Made by a program: the position numbers and the translations under genes. A model generated the notes under the pieces. It was not told the origin of the DNA. It ran no database searches and was given only the letters and a program-made list of their open reading frames with translations. From Micromonospora marina (GTDB lineage: Bacteria; Actinomycetota; Actinomycetes; Mycobacteriales; Micromonosporaceae), in the NCBI RefSeq assembly GCF_900091565.1, contig NZ_FMCV01000014.1, positions 85,754 to 149,753 of the forward strand: a DNA stretch of 64,000 nucleotides, written 5' to 3'. Shown piece after piece: positions 35,534 to 44,604 of this stretch (the first letter of the stretch is position 1; the number at the start of each line of letters is the position of its first letter).

Positions 35534-37372
35534 GTGACCGCAGGCGACGGCGTCACGCCGGTGGGCCGCGAGCCGGCCGGGCCGACCGGAGTGCCCATGG
35601 CCCCCTCCGGCACGCCGGAGCCGCCCACGACCGCCCTACCCGGCGCCGAGCGGGCGGTGCTGCGTCTGGCCCGGCCGTACCTGAGCCGGCTGCTCGGCGC
35701 GGGGCTGCTCGCCGCCGCGACCGAGTTCGCCGGCCTGGCGCTGATGGCCACCGCCACCTGGCTGCTGATGAGCGCCGCCGGCCGGCCGCCGCTGGACCGG
35801 CTGACGGTGGCCATCGTCGCGGTCCGGGCGCTGGCGGTCAGCCGGGGCGTGTTCCGGTACACCGAACGGCTCGCCGGGCACGACGCTGTCCTCCGCATGA
35901 TCACCGACGTACGGGCCCGCGTCTTCGCCACGCTCGCCGCCCGGCGCGAGACCGGCCGCCGTACCGGGGACGCGCTGAGCCGGCTGGTCTCCGACGTGGA
36001 GGCGGCCCAGGACCTGCTCCTGCGCGTCCTCGTACCGGGAGCGGCAGCGGCCCTGGTCAGCGTGCTCGCCGTCGGCGTCGCCGCGCTGATCTCACCGCCG
36101 GCCGCCGGCGTGCTCGCGATCGGCCTGCTCGTGGCGGGCGTGGCGCTCCCCGCGCTCGCCTCCCGGATCACCCGCCGCGCCGCCGACGAGGTGGCCCCGC
36201 TGCGGGGCGCGCTCGCCGTGGACGCGGTCGACCTCACCCACGGTGCCGCCGACCTGGCCGCGTTCGGGGCGACCGGCGCGGCGCTCGCCGCCGCCGACGA
36301 GCGGGCCGGACGGCTGGCCCGGCTGGAACGCCGGCTCGCCGCCACCGGCTTCGCGGTGGACGCGCTCGGCGTCCTCGTGGCCGGTCTCACCGCCGCCGCC
36401 GTGGTGGTCGTGGCGCTGCGCGCCGAGGTCGGCGGCGTGCTGGTCGGCGTCCTCGCGGTCGGCTCGCTCGCCGCCGTGGAGGTGGCGCTCGCGCTCGTCG
36501 CGGCGGCACGCCAGCGGACCCAGTTGCGGGCCGGACTGGCTCGCGTCGCCGACCTGCTCACCGCACCCGTTCCGGCGACGCCGACAGACGCGCCGGTGCC
36601 CGGGACCGACGGCCACGACGTGCGGTTCTCCGGTGTGACGGTCCGCTACCGGGCGGGCGCCGCCCCCGCGCTGGCCGGGTTCGACCTCGACCTGCCGGCC
36701 GGCCTCCGGGTGGCGGTGGTCGGGCCGAGCGGCGCCGGCAAGAGCACGCTCGCCGCGGTGCTCACCGGCGCGGTACGCCCCGGCACCGGCGAGGTCACCG
36801 CAGGTGGCGTGCCGGTGTCCGAGATACCGGCCGAACACCTGCCCCGGGTGGTCGGCGGCCTGCTCGCCGAGGCGTACGTCTTCCACGCCACGGTCAAGGA
36901 GAACCTGCTCCTCGGCCGTCCGGACGCCACCGAGGCGGACCTGGTCGCCGCGACCCGGGCGGCCGGCCTGCTCGACTGGGTACACGAGCAGCCCGACGGC
37001 TGGGACACGGTGGTCGGCGAGCAGGGCGGGCAGCTCTCCGGCGGGCAACGGCAGCGGCTCGCGCTGGCCCGGGCGCTGCTGGCCGCACCGCCGGTGCTGG
37101 TGCTCGACGAGCCGACCGAGGGGCTCGATCCGGCGGCTGCCGACGCGGTGCTGGACTCCGCGCTCGCCGCCACCCCGGCCGGGCACTCGGTGCTGCTGAT
37201 CAGCCACCGACTCAGCGGTCTGGCCGGGCTGGACGAGATCGTGGTGCTCGAAGGCGGCCGGATCGTGCAGCGCGGCCGGCACGACGAGCTGGTGGCACGT
37301 CCCGGCTGGTACCGGGAGCAGTGGCTGCGGCAGGAGGCGGCGGAGCGCGGCTACCTGGCGATCACACCCTGA
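35534..37372 (+). CDS. cydC: CydC subunit of CydDC exporter
   Basis: The 612-residue partner has a Pro-rich N-terminus of about 40 residues, then six membrane helices and an ATPase domain with GPSGAGKSTLA, LSGGQRQR and VLVLDEPTEGLD. The start at GTG 35534 gives the full Pro-rich tail; a GTG nearer to MAPSG is an alternative. With CydD it forms the heterodimer required for cytochrome bd maturation. The operon ends here, before an unrelated membrane gene. Confidence 0.9.
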   Translation: MTAGDGVTPVGREPAGPTGVPMAPSGTPEPPTTALPGAERAVLRLARPYLSRLLGAGLLAAATEFAGLALMATATWLLMSAAGRPPLDRLTVAIVAVRALAVSRGVFRYTERLAGHDAVLRMITDVRARVFATLAARRETGRRTGDALSRLVSDVEAAQDLLLRVLVPGAAAALVSVLAVGVAALISPPAAGVLAIGLLVAGVALPALASRITRRAADEVAPLRGALAVDAVDLTHGAADLAAFGATGAALAAADERAGRLARLERRLAATGFAVDALGVLVAGLTAAAVVVVALRAEVGGVLVGVLAVGSLAAVEVALALVAAARQRTQLRAGLARVADLLTAPVPATPTDAPVPGTDGHDVRFSGVTVRYRAGAAPALAGFDLDLPAGLRVAVVGPSGAGKSTLAAVLTGAVRPGTGEVTAGGVPVSEIPAEHLPRVVGGLLAEAYVFHATVKENLLLGRPDATEADLVAATRAAGLLDWVHEQPDGWDTVVGEQGGQLSGGQRQRLALARALLAAPPVLVLDEPTEGLDPAAADAVLDSALAATPAGHSVLLISHRLSGLAGLDEIVVLEGGRIVQRGRHDELVARPGWYREQWLRQEAAERGYLAITP

Positions 37373-37433
37373 CACCCGGCCGATCGGGGTTTTCCCTGAC
37401 GCGGGTGCCGCCCGCCGGTGGCAGGCTTACCGC

Positions 37434-38105
37434 ATGCGGGTGCATGAGGAGGCAGTGGTCGACCGCCGGCTGCACGAGTTGTCCACGCGGCTGCACGGGC
37501 CGGACCGGCTCAAGGCCGACCTGCTGACCGAGGCACGGCACGCGCTGGAGGACGCCGTCGAGGCGTACCGGGACGGGGGCCTGCCGCGGGCGGAGGCGCA
37601 GCGGCGGGCGGTCGCCGAGTTCGGCAGCGACGCCCAGCTCGTGCCGGGTTTCCAGGCCGAGCTTGCCGTCGGCGCGCTGCACCGGCTGGCGCTGCGCACG
37701 CTCGTGGTGGCGGTGGTGCTCATCGCCGCCGGTGATCTGACCTGGCAGGGGTCGAGCTGGAGCAGCGGTCCGCCACCGCCGCAGAGCTACCTGCTGCTCT
37801 CCGCCGCGCTGAACGGCATCTGGGGGGTGGTCGCCGCGCTGGCGCTGGCCGCGCTGCTGGTCGCCCGGTGGGGATCACCGCGGCTCGTCCGCCCGGCCCG
37901 GGTGATCGGTTTCGGTCTGACCGGCAGCCTGCTGGTCGGTGCGGTCGCCGGGGGCGCGCTGTTCGGCTGGTCGGTCGGGCTGTGGGACGCGGCGCTCACC
38001 TGGCCGCCCCTGATCGTCGGGATGGTGGTGGTCTCGGCGGCCTGGTTCGCCCTCGCCCGCGCGGCCTGCTGCTGGATGCTCGCCGACCGCCGGCTGGCCG
38101 GCTGA
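37434..38105 (+). CDS. Membrane protein with permease prefix domain
   Basis: The 223-residue protein starts with a helical domain of about 80 residues (RLHELSTRLHGPDRLKADLLTEARHALEDAVEAY, then AQRRAVAEFGSDAQLVPGFQAELA) that matches the permease prefix domain, and has four or five membrane helices after it. Such proteins usually neighbour PadR regulators, as here, where a PadR gene faces it tail to tail. The role is unknown; envelope stress is often suggested. Confidence 0.75.
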   Translation: MRVHEEAVVDRRLHELSTRLHGPDRLKADLLTEARHALEDAVEAYRDGGLPRAEAQRRAVAEFGSDAQLVPGFQAELAVGALHRLALRTLVVAVVLIAAGDLTWQGSSWSSGPPPPQSYLLLSAALNGIWGVVAALALAALLVARWGSPRLVRPARVIGFGLTGSLLVGAVAGGALFGWSVGLWDAALTWPPLIVGMVVVSAAWFALARAACCWMLADRRLAG

Positions 38106-38113
38106 ACCGGACG

Positions 38114-38156
38114 GCCGTCGGGCTTGCCGCCCGGGCACCCCGGGCTGCCCGTCGGC
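38114..38156. terminator. Bidirectional terminator
   Basis: GCCGTCGGGC and GCCCGTCGGC pair with one mismatch, enclosing a second hairpin (GCCCGGG against CCCGGGC region). It separates two convergent genes. Confidence 0.65.
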
Positions 38157-38184
38157 GAGGGCCCCAGGCGGCCGGGCGCGGTGG

Positions 38185-38526
38185 TCAGGCCGGTGCGGTG
38201 GGCGGCTCGTCCGCGCCGAGGAACCGTCCGACCGTGGCGCTGAACTCGCGCCAGCCGGCCCGTTCCCCCGCCAGCGCCCGGCCACCGGCGTCGGTCAACT
38301 CGTAGGTGCGGCGTTCCCGGCCGTTCACAGTGCTCCAGGTGCTCGCCACCAGCCCGGCCCGTTCCAGCCGGCGCAGCGCCGGATAGATGGTGCCGGTGGG
38401 CAGATCCAGCGCACCGCCGCTGCGGGCCCGCAACGCCTCGATGATCGCGTAGCCGTGCAGTGCGCCCCGTTCCAGCACGGCGAGCAGCAGCGCGTCCAGG
38501 TGTCCGTGCAGCGTCTGCGCCTTCAT
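38185..38526 (-). CDS. PadR-family regulator
   Basis: The 113-residue winged-helix protein has the PadR core: LDALLLAVLERGALHGYAIIEALRARS, then LPTGTIYPALRRLERAGLVAS and ERRTYELTDAGGRAL, followed by a dimerisation helix. The palindrome GTAGC-AAC-GCTAC (38529-38541) overlaps a TAGCGT -10 hexamer 8 nt before the ATG, so the gene is probably leaderless and autoregulated. It may also control the convergent permease-prefix membrane gene. Confidence 0.9.
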   Translation of the reverse strand: MKAQTLHGHLDALLLAVLERGALHGYAIIEALRARSGGALDLPTGTIYPALRRLERAGLVASTWSTVNGRERRTYELTDAGGRALAGERAGWREFSATVGRFLGADEPPTAPA

Positions 38527-38528
38527 GC

Positions 38529-38541
38529 GTAGCAACGCTAC
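38529..38541 (-). promoter_or_regulatory. PadR operator over its own -10
   Basis: Perfect 5-bp arms GTAGC/GCTAC with a 3-nt centre include the TAGCGT hexamer of the PadR promoter. Confidence 0.5.
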
Positions 38542-38670
38542 TTGTCGCGCCGCCGCGACGCCAAGGGGTGCGACTCCCGGTCGGAACCGTCGCCCACTAG
38601 GGTATGTGCGCAGAGTCACTCGGCGGCCGACGCCGTCGGGTGGGCAACCCGAACGCACACGGAGGTCAGC

Positions 38671-39618
38671 GTGGCCCGCCAGTCGCCCCAACGGCCCGAC
38701 GCCGACGAGCCCGAGCTCGACGACACCGACGCCGCCGCCGCGGCCGACGAGGTCGAGGAGGACCGCCCGCCGGCCGACCGCGCGCTCTGGGACGAGGTAC
38801 GGATCGACCCGGTGGAGATCGCCCTGCCCGCCGGCACCGGCTTCACGCTGCGGGCCTACCGGCAGGCGCGCGAGCTGACCCCGACCGACGTCACCGAGCG
38901 CGACCAGGACGACCCGTTCCTGGCCCGCCGCCAGGTCGTCGAGACCGAGGAGGACGAGGAGGTGGTGATCCTCGACGAGGAGTTCGCCGCCCTCTCCGCC
39001 GAGGACGACGACGAGGACGGGGAGAAGGACGCCAAGGCCCGCCGCAAGGGCAAGGCCGACGCCTCGGACGACGACAAGGCCGAGGCCGGCGACGACGCCG
39101 AGGACGACGAGGACGAGGACGAGTCGGGCGACGAGGAGGTGCCGGTCTTCCTCACCCACAAGGGCCGGCTCCTGCTGTTCAAGACCCCGGAGTCATTGGT
39201 CACTTTCATCCGTTCCGGTGCGCCCAACGATCTGTCTCAGCTGGACAGCTGGAATGAACTGTCCGAACGGCTCGAGCCGGCCGACATCGCCCCGCTGGAC
39301 GAGGACACGTACGAGCTCGACCTGGTCGTGGAGAACCTGCGCGGCGGCCACGACGCGTGGGACCACGAGCTGCTCATCGAAGCCGGCGAGGTCGCCCGTG
39401 ACCTGGCGTACGCCCTACGGCTACCCGCCGTGCTGGACATGCTCTCGGCGGGCTCCAGCCTGGACGACCTGGACGAGGCGCTGCGCGCTTCCGTAAACGG
39501 CGGCGTCGGTGGTTTCCTGGGTCGTCGCCGGCTGAAGAAAATCGGGGCACAAACCGCAAGTTTGGGTTGGCGCACCATTGTCGGCAAGATCTCTGCGGTT
39601 GTGGACTGGCGCGACTGA
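38671..39618 (+). CDS. Acidic protein of unknown function, with Asp/Glu-rich middle
   Basis: The 315-residue protein has an acidic N-terminal part, an Asp/Glu/Lys tract at about residues 105-155 (probably disordered), and a C-terminal folded half (from about 160) with VPVFLTHKGRLLLFKTPESLVTFIRSGAPNDLSQL in segments. GGAGG before the GTG at 38671 sets the start. It is near and co-directional with the IS110-like gene. Homologues in actinobacteria are often named primosomal or DNA primase-like, but I see no primase motif. It may belong to the conservon neighbourhood. Confidence 0.65.
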   Translation: MARQSPQRPDADEPELDDTDAAAAADEVEEDRPPADRALWDEVRIDPVEIALPAGTGFTLRAYRQARELTPTDVTERDQDDPFLARRQVVETEEDEEVVILDEEFAALSAEDDDEDGEKDAKARRKGKADASDDDKAEAGDDAEDDEDEDESGDEEVPVFLTHKGRLLLFKTPESLVTFIRSGAPNDLSQLDSWNELSERLEPADIAPLDEDTYELDLVVENLRGGHDAWDHELLIEAGEVARDLAYALRLPAVLDMLSAGSSLDDLDEALRASVNGGVGGFLGRRRLKKIGAQTASLGWRTIVGKISAVVDWRD

Positions 39619-39682
39619 CCCCGAGCGGGGAGCATCAGTCTCTGGCAGAGCAAGACCTGTGTCCCGGGAGGAGGACGACGCC

Positions 39683-42064
39683 GTGGCGCTCGTGCGCGTG
39701 TACTGCGGTCTGGCCTCGGCAGATCCGGCCGACCGAACGGCTTCGGCCGGAACGACGCTGACGTCCGCTGTGGTCGACGACGCAGGCCGTCTGCTGCACG
39801 TCTGCGAGATCGGTGACGATCCCGCCGGTTACGCCCGGCTGGTCGCGCTGCTGGTGGAACGGTCCGGCGGTCCCAGCGGCGCGGCCATCGCCGCGGACAG
39901 CGACGACCACATCGTCACCTCGCTGCTCAGCGCCGCCGGCCGGCCGCTGGCGATCGCGGACGACGACTCGGTGGACGACTTCGCCGAGCGCTTCGCCGAC
40001 GACGACTCCCTGGAGGAGATGCAGTCCCCGCCCGCCGAGCGCCGGGCGGTCGGACTGGCCCGTGCGCTCCAGGCCGGCGCGCTGTCCGCGGTGACCCTCC
40101 CGGCACCGCGCGAACTCGCCGGATACACGCAGGTCCTGGCCGCGCACGCGGCGCTGGCGAGCGGTCGGCACTCCGCCGCGGTGACGTTGCGCGAGGTGCT
40201 CCGCGAGCTCTACCCGGCCGCGCTGCGGGCCTACCCGGATCCGGCCGACCGGGTCGCCCTGGCGGTGCTCGACGCGCTGCCCGAGCCGGGGATGCTCACC
40301 GGTCCCGCGACCCGTGCTGGCCGGGACGGCGCGCTGGCCGCCGACGCGGTCGTCGCGCAGCTGGCCGGCGAAGGAATGGCCGACGCCGAGGCCGTCTCCG
40401 ACGCGGTGACCGCGCTGCGTGTGGCCATCTCCGAGACGCCCCGGCGGGCCACCGTCAACCGCACACTCACCGCGGCCGTCGCCGAGACCGTACGCCAGGC
40501 CGTCGCCTCCGTCCGGACCTGCGACGCCGGCTGCGACGCGCTCGTCGGCGCGCTCGCCGAACGCACCGCTCCCACTCCCGCGACCGGCCGCCGGGCCGCC
40601 GCCCGCCGGGGCGAGCAGGTCGACGAGCTGACCTCGAACTCGGCGGCCGACCTCCGTCCGGTGCGCTCCATCCAGCCGGACCCGATCGCCGAGTCGCACC
40701 GCGACCGTCCCGATCCGGCCGGGGCACCCGAGCCGGCCGGCCGTCGCAGTCGTCCCGAGCCGCTCCCCGGTGGGCGGCGCAGCCGTCCGGAGCCGGTGTC
40801 CGGTCCGGCCGCCACGACGACGCCCCGGCCGCTGGGCCCGCCACCGGTCGCGCCCGCGCCCGTCACGCCGCCGCCGGTCGCCCCGGCCCCGGTCACGCCC
40901 GTCGCCCCGGCGGCAGCACTGGGCAGGCCGTCCTCGGCTCCGCCGGCGCGACCCGAGCCGACCGGCGCGCCGCTGCCGTCGCGGGTGGACGGCCCGACTA
41001 ACCGGCCGATTTCCGCGCCGCCTCCGCCGCCCCCCGGGATCACACCGATCGCCCCGTCCCCGCGCGGCGCGGTCCCGCCCGCCGAGGCAGGCGAGCCGTT
41101 CCGCCCGACGCTCACCACCGCGGCGATCAACAAGGCGCGGGCCGAGCGGCAGCGCACCGTCATCCCGCCCCGGCCCAAGACGAGCCAGAATCCGGAACCG
41201 CCGACCGGTGGGTTCAGCGCCACCGACCTGAGCATCCCGGTGCCGGCCCCGCGTCCGCCCGCGCCGGAGGCGCCGCCCGGCTCGCGGGCCAACTGGCCGC
41301 TGGTGAACAACGAGGACGACACCGCCCGGGAGCGGGAGAGCACCACCTACTCGTACGGACGGGGCGTGGACGCGCCGAGCGACCCCGGCCGGGTCACGCC
41401 ACCGTGGCTCGCCGACGACCTGCCGCAGGAGCCGCCGATGCTGCGGCTGGTGGAGCCGCCGCCGCTCGCCGACCGCGCGCTGCGCGACGAGATGGGCCGG
41501 CCGGTCGACCCCGGTCTGGAGGCGCCCCCGCTGCGTCTGGTCGACCAGGGCGGCCCGGGTCGCGTCCCGCTTCCCGCCGTGCCCGAGCGGCGCCCCGCCC
41601 CGAAGGAGCACCGGCCGCCGCCGGTTTCCGACGAGGGTGACGGCGACCTGCTGATCTTCGCGCAGGCGAAGTCCGCCTGGTTCGTCGGCCACGGCGACGA
41701 GGCCGACCTGGACTGGTCCACCACCGCCGACACCGGCTGGCAGGCGGCCGAGCAGGCGGCCCGCCCGTCCGTCGGCGCGGAGACCACGGCTGGGCTGCCG
41801 AAGCGCGTACCGCAGGCCAACCTGGTGCCGGGCTCCCCGCTGCGCGAGGAGCGTCCTCTGCGGATCGTCCGGAACGCGGCGAGCCTCGCCGAGAACACCA
41901 CCGGATACTTCCGGGGCTGGCGGCGCGGCCAGGAGATCGGCGGCTTCGCCGTGGGCGGCCGTCCGGGCCGTGAGGCGGCCGGCGGCTGGGACTTCACCCG
42001 CGACACCGGTGACCGCGACGACGACCGGGAGTACGAGTACCGCTCGGCGGGCTACCGCTCCTGA
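39683..42064 (+). CDS. Domesticated IS110-like protein with Pro-rich linker and Cvn-like tail
   Basis: The 793-residue protein has an N-terminal RNase H-like domain (about residues 1-330) resembling IS110 (DEDD) transposases, with a helical RELAGYTQVLAAHAALASG region. The first catalytic Asp segment is degraded (VRVYCGLASADP instead of a D-x-G-K-type start), so it is probably not an active transposase. Residues about 350-650 are Pro-rich and disordered. The last 140 contain LIFAQAKSAWF, TTADTGWQAA, GLPKRVPQANLVPGS and YFRGWRRG, motifs repeated at the end of the neighbouring CvnA kinase. The GTG at 39683 follows GGGAGGAGG. Confidence 0.7.
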   Translation: MALVRVYCGLASADPADRTASAGTTLTSAVVDDAGRLLHVCEIGDDPAGYARLVALLVERSGGPSGAAIAADSDDHIVTSLLSAAGRPLAIADDDSVDDFAERFADDDSLEEMQSPPAERRAVGLARALQAGALSAVTLPAPRELAGYTQVLAAHAALASGRHSAAVTLREVLRELYPAALRAYPDPADRVALAVLDALPEPGMLTGPATRAGRDGALAADAVVAQLAGEGMADAEAVSDAVTALRVAISETPRRATVNRTLTAAVAETVRQAVASVRTCDAGCDALVGALAERTAPTPATGRRAAARRGEQVDELTSNSAADLRPVRSIQPDPIAESHRDRPDPAGAPEPAGRRSRPEPLPGGRRSRPEPVSGPAATTTPRPLGPPPVAPAPVTPPPVAPAPVTPVAPAAALGRPSSAPPARPEPTGAPLPSRVDGPTNRPISAPPPPPPGITPIAPSPRGAVPPAEAGEPFRPTLTTAAINKARAERQRTVIPPRPKTSQNPEPPTGGFSATDLSIPVPAPRPPAPEAPPGSRANWPLVNNEDDTARERESTTYSYGRGVDAPSDPGRVTPPWLADDLPQEPPMLRLVEPPPLADRALRDEMGRPVDPGLEAPPLRLVDQGGPGRVPLPAVPERRPAPKEHRPPPVSDEGDGDLLIFAQAKSAWFVGHGDEADLDWSTTADTGWQAAEQAARPSVGAETTAGLPKRVPQANLVPGSPLREERPLRIVRNAASLAENTTGYFRGWRRGQEIGGFAVGGRPGREAAGGWDFTRDTGDRDDDREYEYRSAGYRS

Positions 42065-42185
42065 CCGGGCCCGCCGGGGTGCTCCATCCCACACCGGGGC
42101 GATTTGACGCTGGGCTGGACCGGCCGGGAACATACCCGGCGGACCAGCGGCGGCGCCTGTTCGCCGGGGTGGGAAGGCGATTCCA

Positions 42186-43406
42186 TTGGCGACACCGGCG
42201 TTCGACTCCACTGTGCTCACCCGGCGGGGCGTCCTCGCCGCCGCTGCCGGCAGCCTGCTGCTGGCCGGTTGCGCCCCGCAGGGCCAGCGGCCGGACGACG
42301 GCCCGTCCAGCAGCGCGCCGACCGACCAGGATCTGATCGTCGGCGCGAGCCTCGAGCTGACCGGCGCCGGGGCGCTGCTCGGCGTCGCCCAGCGGCAGGC
42401 TCTTCAGCTCACCGCCGACTCGCTCAACCGGACCGGCGTACCAGTGGGAAACCTGGTCCGGTCGGTCCGGCTCCAGATCCTGGACAACGGCAGCAATCCC
42501 GAGGTCGCCGCCCGCCATGCCGCGGACCTCACCCGGGCCGGCGCCCAGGCCCTCATCGGCGGCGTGCTCGGCGAGACCTCGACGGCCCTCGCGGCGGCCG
42601 CCCAGCGGGTCAAGACGCCGTTCCTGTCCCTCGGCTACGGTGACCGCATCGTGCTGCCGCTGGAGGAACGCACGTTCACCTACAAGCTCACCCCGGACGC
42701 CGTCGACATGGCGCGTCGCCTGGTGGAGCTGTTCGATTCCCAGAAGATCCGGCGGGTGTCAGTGCTCGCCGCCGACGGTCTGCACGGCGACTCGGGTGTG
42801 CGGGCGATGCGGGAGGCGCTCGCCGACAGCAGCACCGACCTGGCCCGCACGGTACGCCTGCCGGCCACCGGCCGCCGCTTCCGTGCCGCCGCCGAGCGCG
42901 TCGCCGGCAGCCAGCGGGACGGCGTGGTGGTCTGGGGTACCGCGCCCGACTCCGGTGTCGCGGCACGGGAACTGCGCGCCGCCGGTCACCGCGGCCCGAT
43001 CTTCTTCGATGCCGGCGCGGTCGCCGACGACACGGTGCAGGGAGCGAACGCCACCGCCGTGGAGGGCGCGTACGCGGTGCACCCGGCCTGCCTGGACGTC
43101 TCCACCGCGACCGCCACCACGACGGCGCAGCTGGCCCGCAGGGACTTCGTCAACCGCTACACGCAGCGGCACGGCGTCAGCCCGGACTTCGCCCCGTACG
43201 CCTCGGACGCGCTCCAGCTCCTCGCCACGTCGGCGCGGATGGCGACGAGCCTCGACCGGGGCCGGCTGCGGGCCCTCCTGCAGGCGCAGACGGTCGAGGG
43301 CATCGCCGGCGGGTACGCGTTCCGCGCCGACCGGCACGGCGGCATGGAGCCCGACTCGCTCGCCGTGTACCAGGTGTTCCGGGGCGCCTGGACCCGGTTC
43401 GCCTGA
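42186..43406 (+). CDS. Solute-binding lipoprotein (periplasmic-binding-protein type)
   Basis: The 406-residue protein starts at TTG behind GGGAAGG. It has an N-terminal twin-Arg and hydrophobic segment with LTRRGVLAAAAGSLLLAGC, the last being a lipobox, followed by a two-domain leucine/urea-type (Peripla_BP_6) binding fold: IVGASLELTGAGALLG, then AQALIGGVLGETSTALAAAAQ, and SVLAADGLHGDSGVRAM. No ABC permease or ATPase is near. It is tail to tail with the conservon. It could present an extracellular ligand to the CvnA sensor, but this is inference. Confidence 0.8.
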   Translation: MATPAFDSTVLTRRGVLAAAAGSLLLAGCAPQGQRPDDGPSSSAPTDQDLIVGASLELTGAGALLGVAQRQALQLTADSLNRTGVPVGNLVRSVRLQILDNGSNPEVAARHAADLTRAGAQALIGGVLGETSTALAAAAQRVKTPFLSLGYGDRIVLPLEERTFTYKLTPDAVDMARRLVELFDSQKIRRVSVLAADGLHGDSGVRAMREALADSSTDLARTVRLPATGRRFRAAAERVAGSQRDGVVVWGTAPDSGVAARELRAAGHRGPIFFDAGAVADDTVQGANATAVEGAYAVHPACLDVSTATATTTAQLARRDFVNRYTQRHGVSPDFAPYASDALQLLATSARMATSLDRGRLRALLQAQTVEGIAGGYAFRADRHGGMEPDSLAVYQVFRGAWTRFA

Positions 43407-43484
43407 CCTCGACCGTCACCCCGGTGACCGTCCCGCGTGGCCGGTCACCGGGTGATCGCTCAACGTGTCCACCCCCGGACGGCA

Positions 43485-43522
43485 GGAAGCGCCCGGTGGC
43501 CCTGAGGCCGCCGGGCGCTTCC
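43485..43522. terminator. Strong bidirectional terminator
   Basis: A 17-bp stem with one G-U-type pair (left GGAAGCGCCCGGTGGCC) and a 4-nt CTGA loop separates the convergent lipoprotein and conservon GTPase genes. Confidence 0.9.
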
Positions 43523-43531
43523 GCGCGTCGG

Positions 43532-44125
43532 TCAGGCGGGCGCGACGGCCCGCGAGCGCCGCATGGTGAGCACGTACTCGACCAGCGAGATCAGCACGTG
43601 CTTCGTGGACTCCCGGTTCCGGGCGTCGCACGGCACCACCGGCACGTCGCGGGAGATCGCCAGCGCGTCCCGGACGTCCTGCGGATCGTGGTACTGCATG
43701 CCGTCGAAGCAGTTGATGGCCACCAGGTACGGCAGCCGCCGGTGCTCGAAGAAGTCGATGGCGGCGAAGCAGTCGGCGAGCCGCCGGGTGTCGACGAGCA
43801 CCACCGCGCCGATCGCACCCCGGACCAACTCGTCCCACATGAACCAGAACCGCGTCTGACCCGGCGTACCGAACAGGTACAGGATCAGATCCCGGTCGAT
43901 CGAGATACGACCGAAGTCCATGGCCACCGTGGTCGTCGTCTTGCCCGGCACCTGCCGGGTGTCGTCGACGCCCACGCCGGCGGAGGTCATGATCGCCTCG
44001 GTGGTCAGCGGCGTGATCTCCGAGACCGAGCCGACCAGCGTCGTCTTGCCGACGCCGAACCCACCGGCGATAACGATCTTCGCCGACGTCACGCGCCCGC
44101 TCGGGACCGGCGGCCGGTGCGACAT
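43532..44125 (-). CDS. Conservon small GTPase (CvnD type)
   Basis: The 197-residue protein is a MglA/CvnD-type GTPase. The P-loop is GGFGVGKTTL, switch 2 region reads FGTPGQTRFWFMWDELVRG (Asp of DxxG replaced, as in this family), and INCFDG is the base-recognition motif. It follows the DUF742 gene after one nucleotide, in the order kinase, Roadblock, DUF742, GTPase. The start MSHRPP is chosen to avoid overlap with DUF742. It probably switches signalling output. Confidence 0.92.
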   Translation of the reverse strand: MSHRPPVPSGRVTSAKIVIAGGFGVGKTTLVGSVSEITPLTTEAIMTSAGVGVDDTRQVPGKTTTTVAMDFGRISIDRDLILYLFGTPGQTRFWFMWDELVRGAIGAVVLVDTRRLADCFAAIDFFEHRRLPYLVAINCFDGMQYHDPQDVRDALAISRDVPVVPCDARNRESTKHVLISLVEYVLTMRRSRAVAPA

Positions 44126-44126
44126 G

Positions 44127-44504
44127 TCAGAGCCTGCGAAGTCCACTCAGCACCCTCTCCAGCAGTTCAGTGCCCACCGCGTCATCCGAGTCGTCCAAAA
44201 TGGTCGGCTCGTGGACCGCGACCAGGCCGTCCGTCGCCATGTCGGCGATGAGCACCCGGGCCACGCCGAGCGGAAGCTGCATCCGCGCCGCGATCTCAGC
44301 GAGCGACTGCACACGTCCGTCACACAACGCGGCGATGTACTGGTGTTCACGACCGTGGCCACCATTGCCAGTGGCAACCGCTCGGCCGCGCACCGTCGTC
44401 TCGACGAGTGCCTCCAGGGCGATGTCGAGCCGGGGACGGGTACGACCGCGGGTGACGGCGTACGGCCGGACCAACGCTCCGGTCGGCTCGTCACGATCCA
44501 CCAT
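44127..44504 (-). CDS. DUF742 protein (CvnC type)
   Basis: The 125-residue winged-helix-like protein has GALVRPYAVTRGRTRPRLDIALEALVETT near the N-terminus, and ALCDGRVQSLAEIAARMQLPLGVARVLIADM, typical of DUF742. A GGGAGGT sits 9-10 nt before the ATG at 44504; a GTG 30 nt upstream would lack this. In streptomycete conservons CvnC interacts with the Roadblock and GTPase proteins. It could bind DNA or act as an adaptor. Confidence 0.9.
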   Translation of the reverse strand: MVDRDEPTGALVRPYAVTRGRTRPRLDIALEALVETTVRGRAVATGNGGHGREHQYIAALCDGRVQSLAEIAARMQLPLGVARVLIADMATDGLVAVHEPTILDDSDDAVGTELLERVLSGLRRL

Positions 44505-44604
44505 TTCGCCGCTCACCTCCCTCGTACCCGGCACCGGCTCGCCCCGGTGACATCCGTCGCTGTCGTTGCTGTTCCCGCACCTGACCCACCGGCCAGCGCG
44601 TCAT

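Noticed and set aside
33949..36561. 870-codon minus-strand frame opposite cydD and cydC
   Set aside because: Ser/Arg/Pro-rich shadow of two unmistakable ABC transporter genes.
39683..42064. Active insertion sequence
   Set aside because: No inverted or target-site repeats, degraded catalytic motif, and a long host-like extension.
39635..42220. 861-codon minus-strand frame opposite the IS110-like gene
   Set aside because: Arg/Gly/Ala-rich low-complexity shadow without start signals; the plus-strand gene has a ribosome-binding site and recognisable domains.
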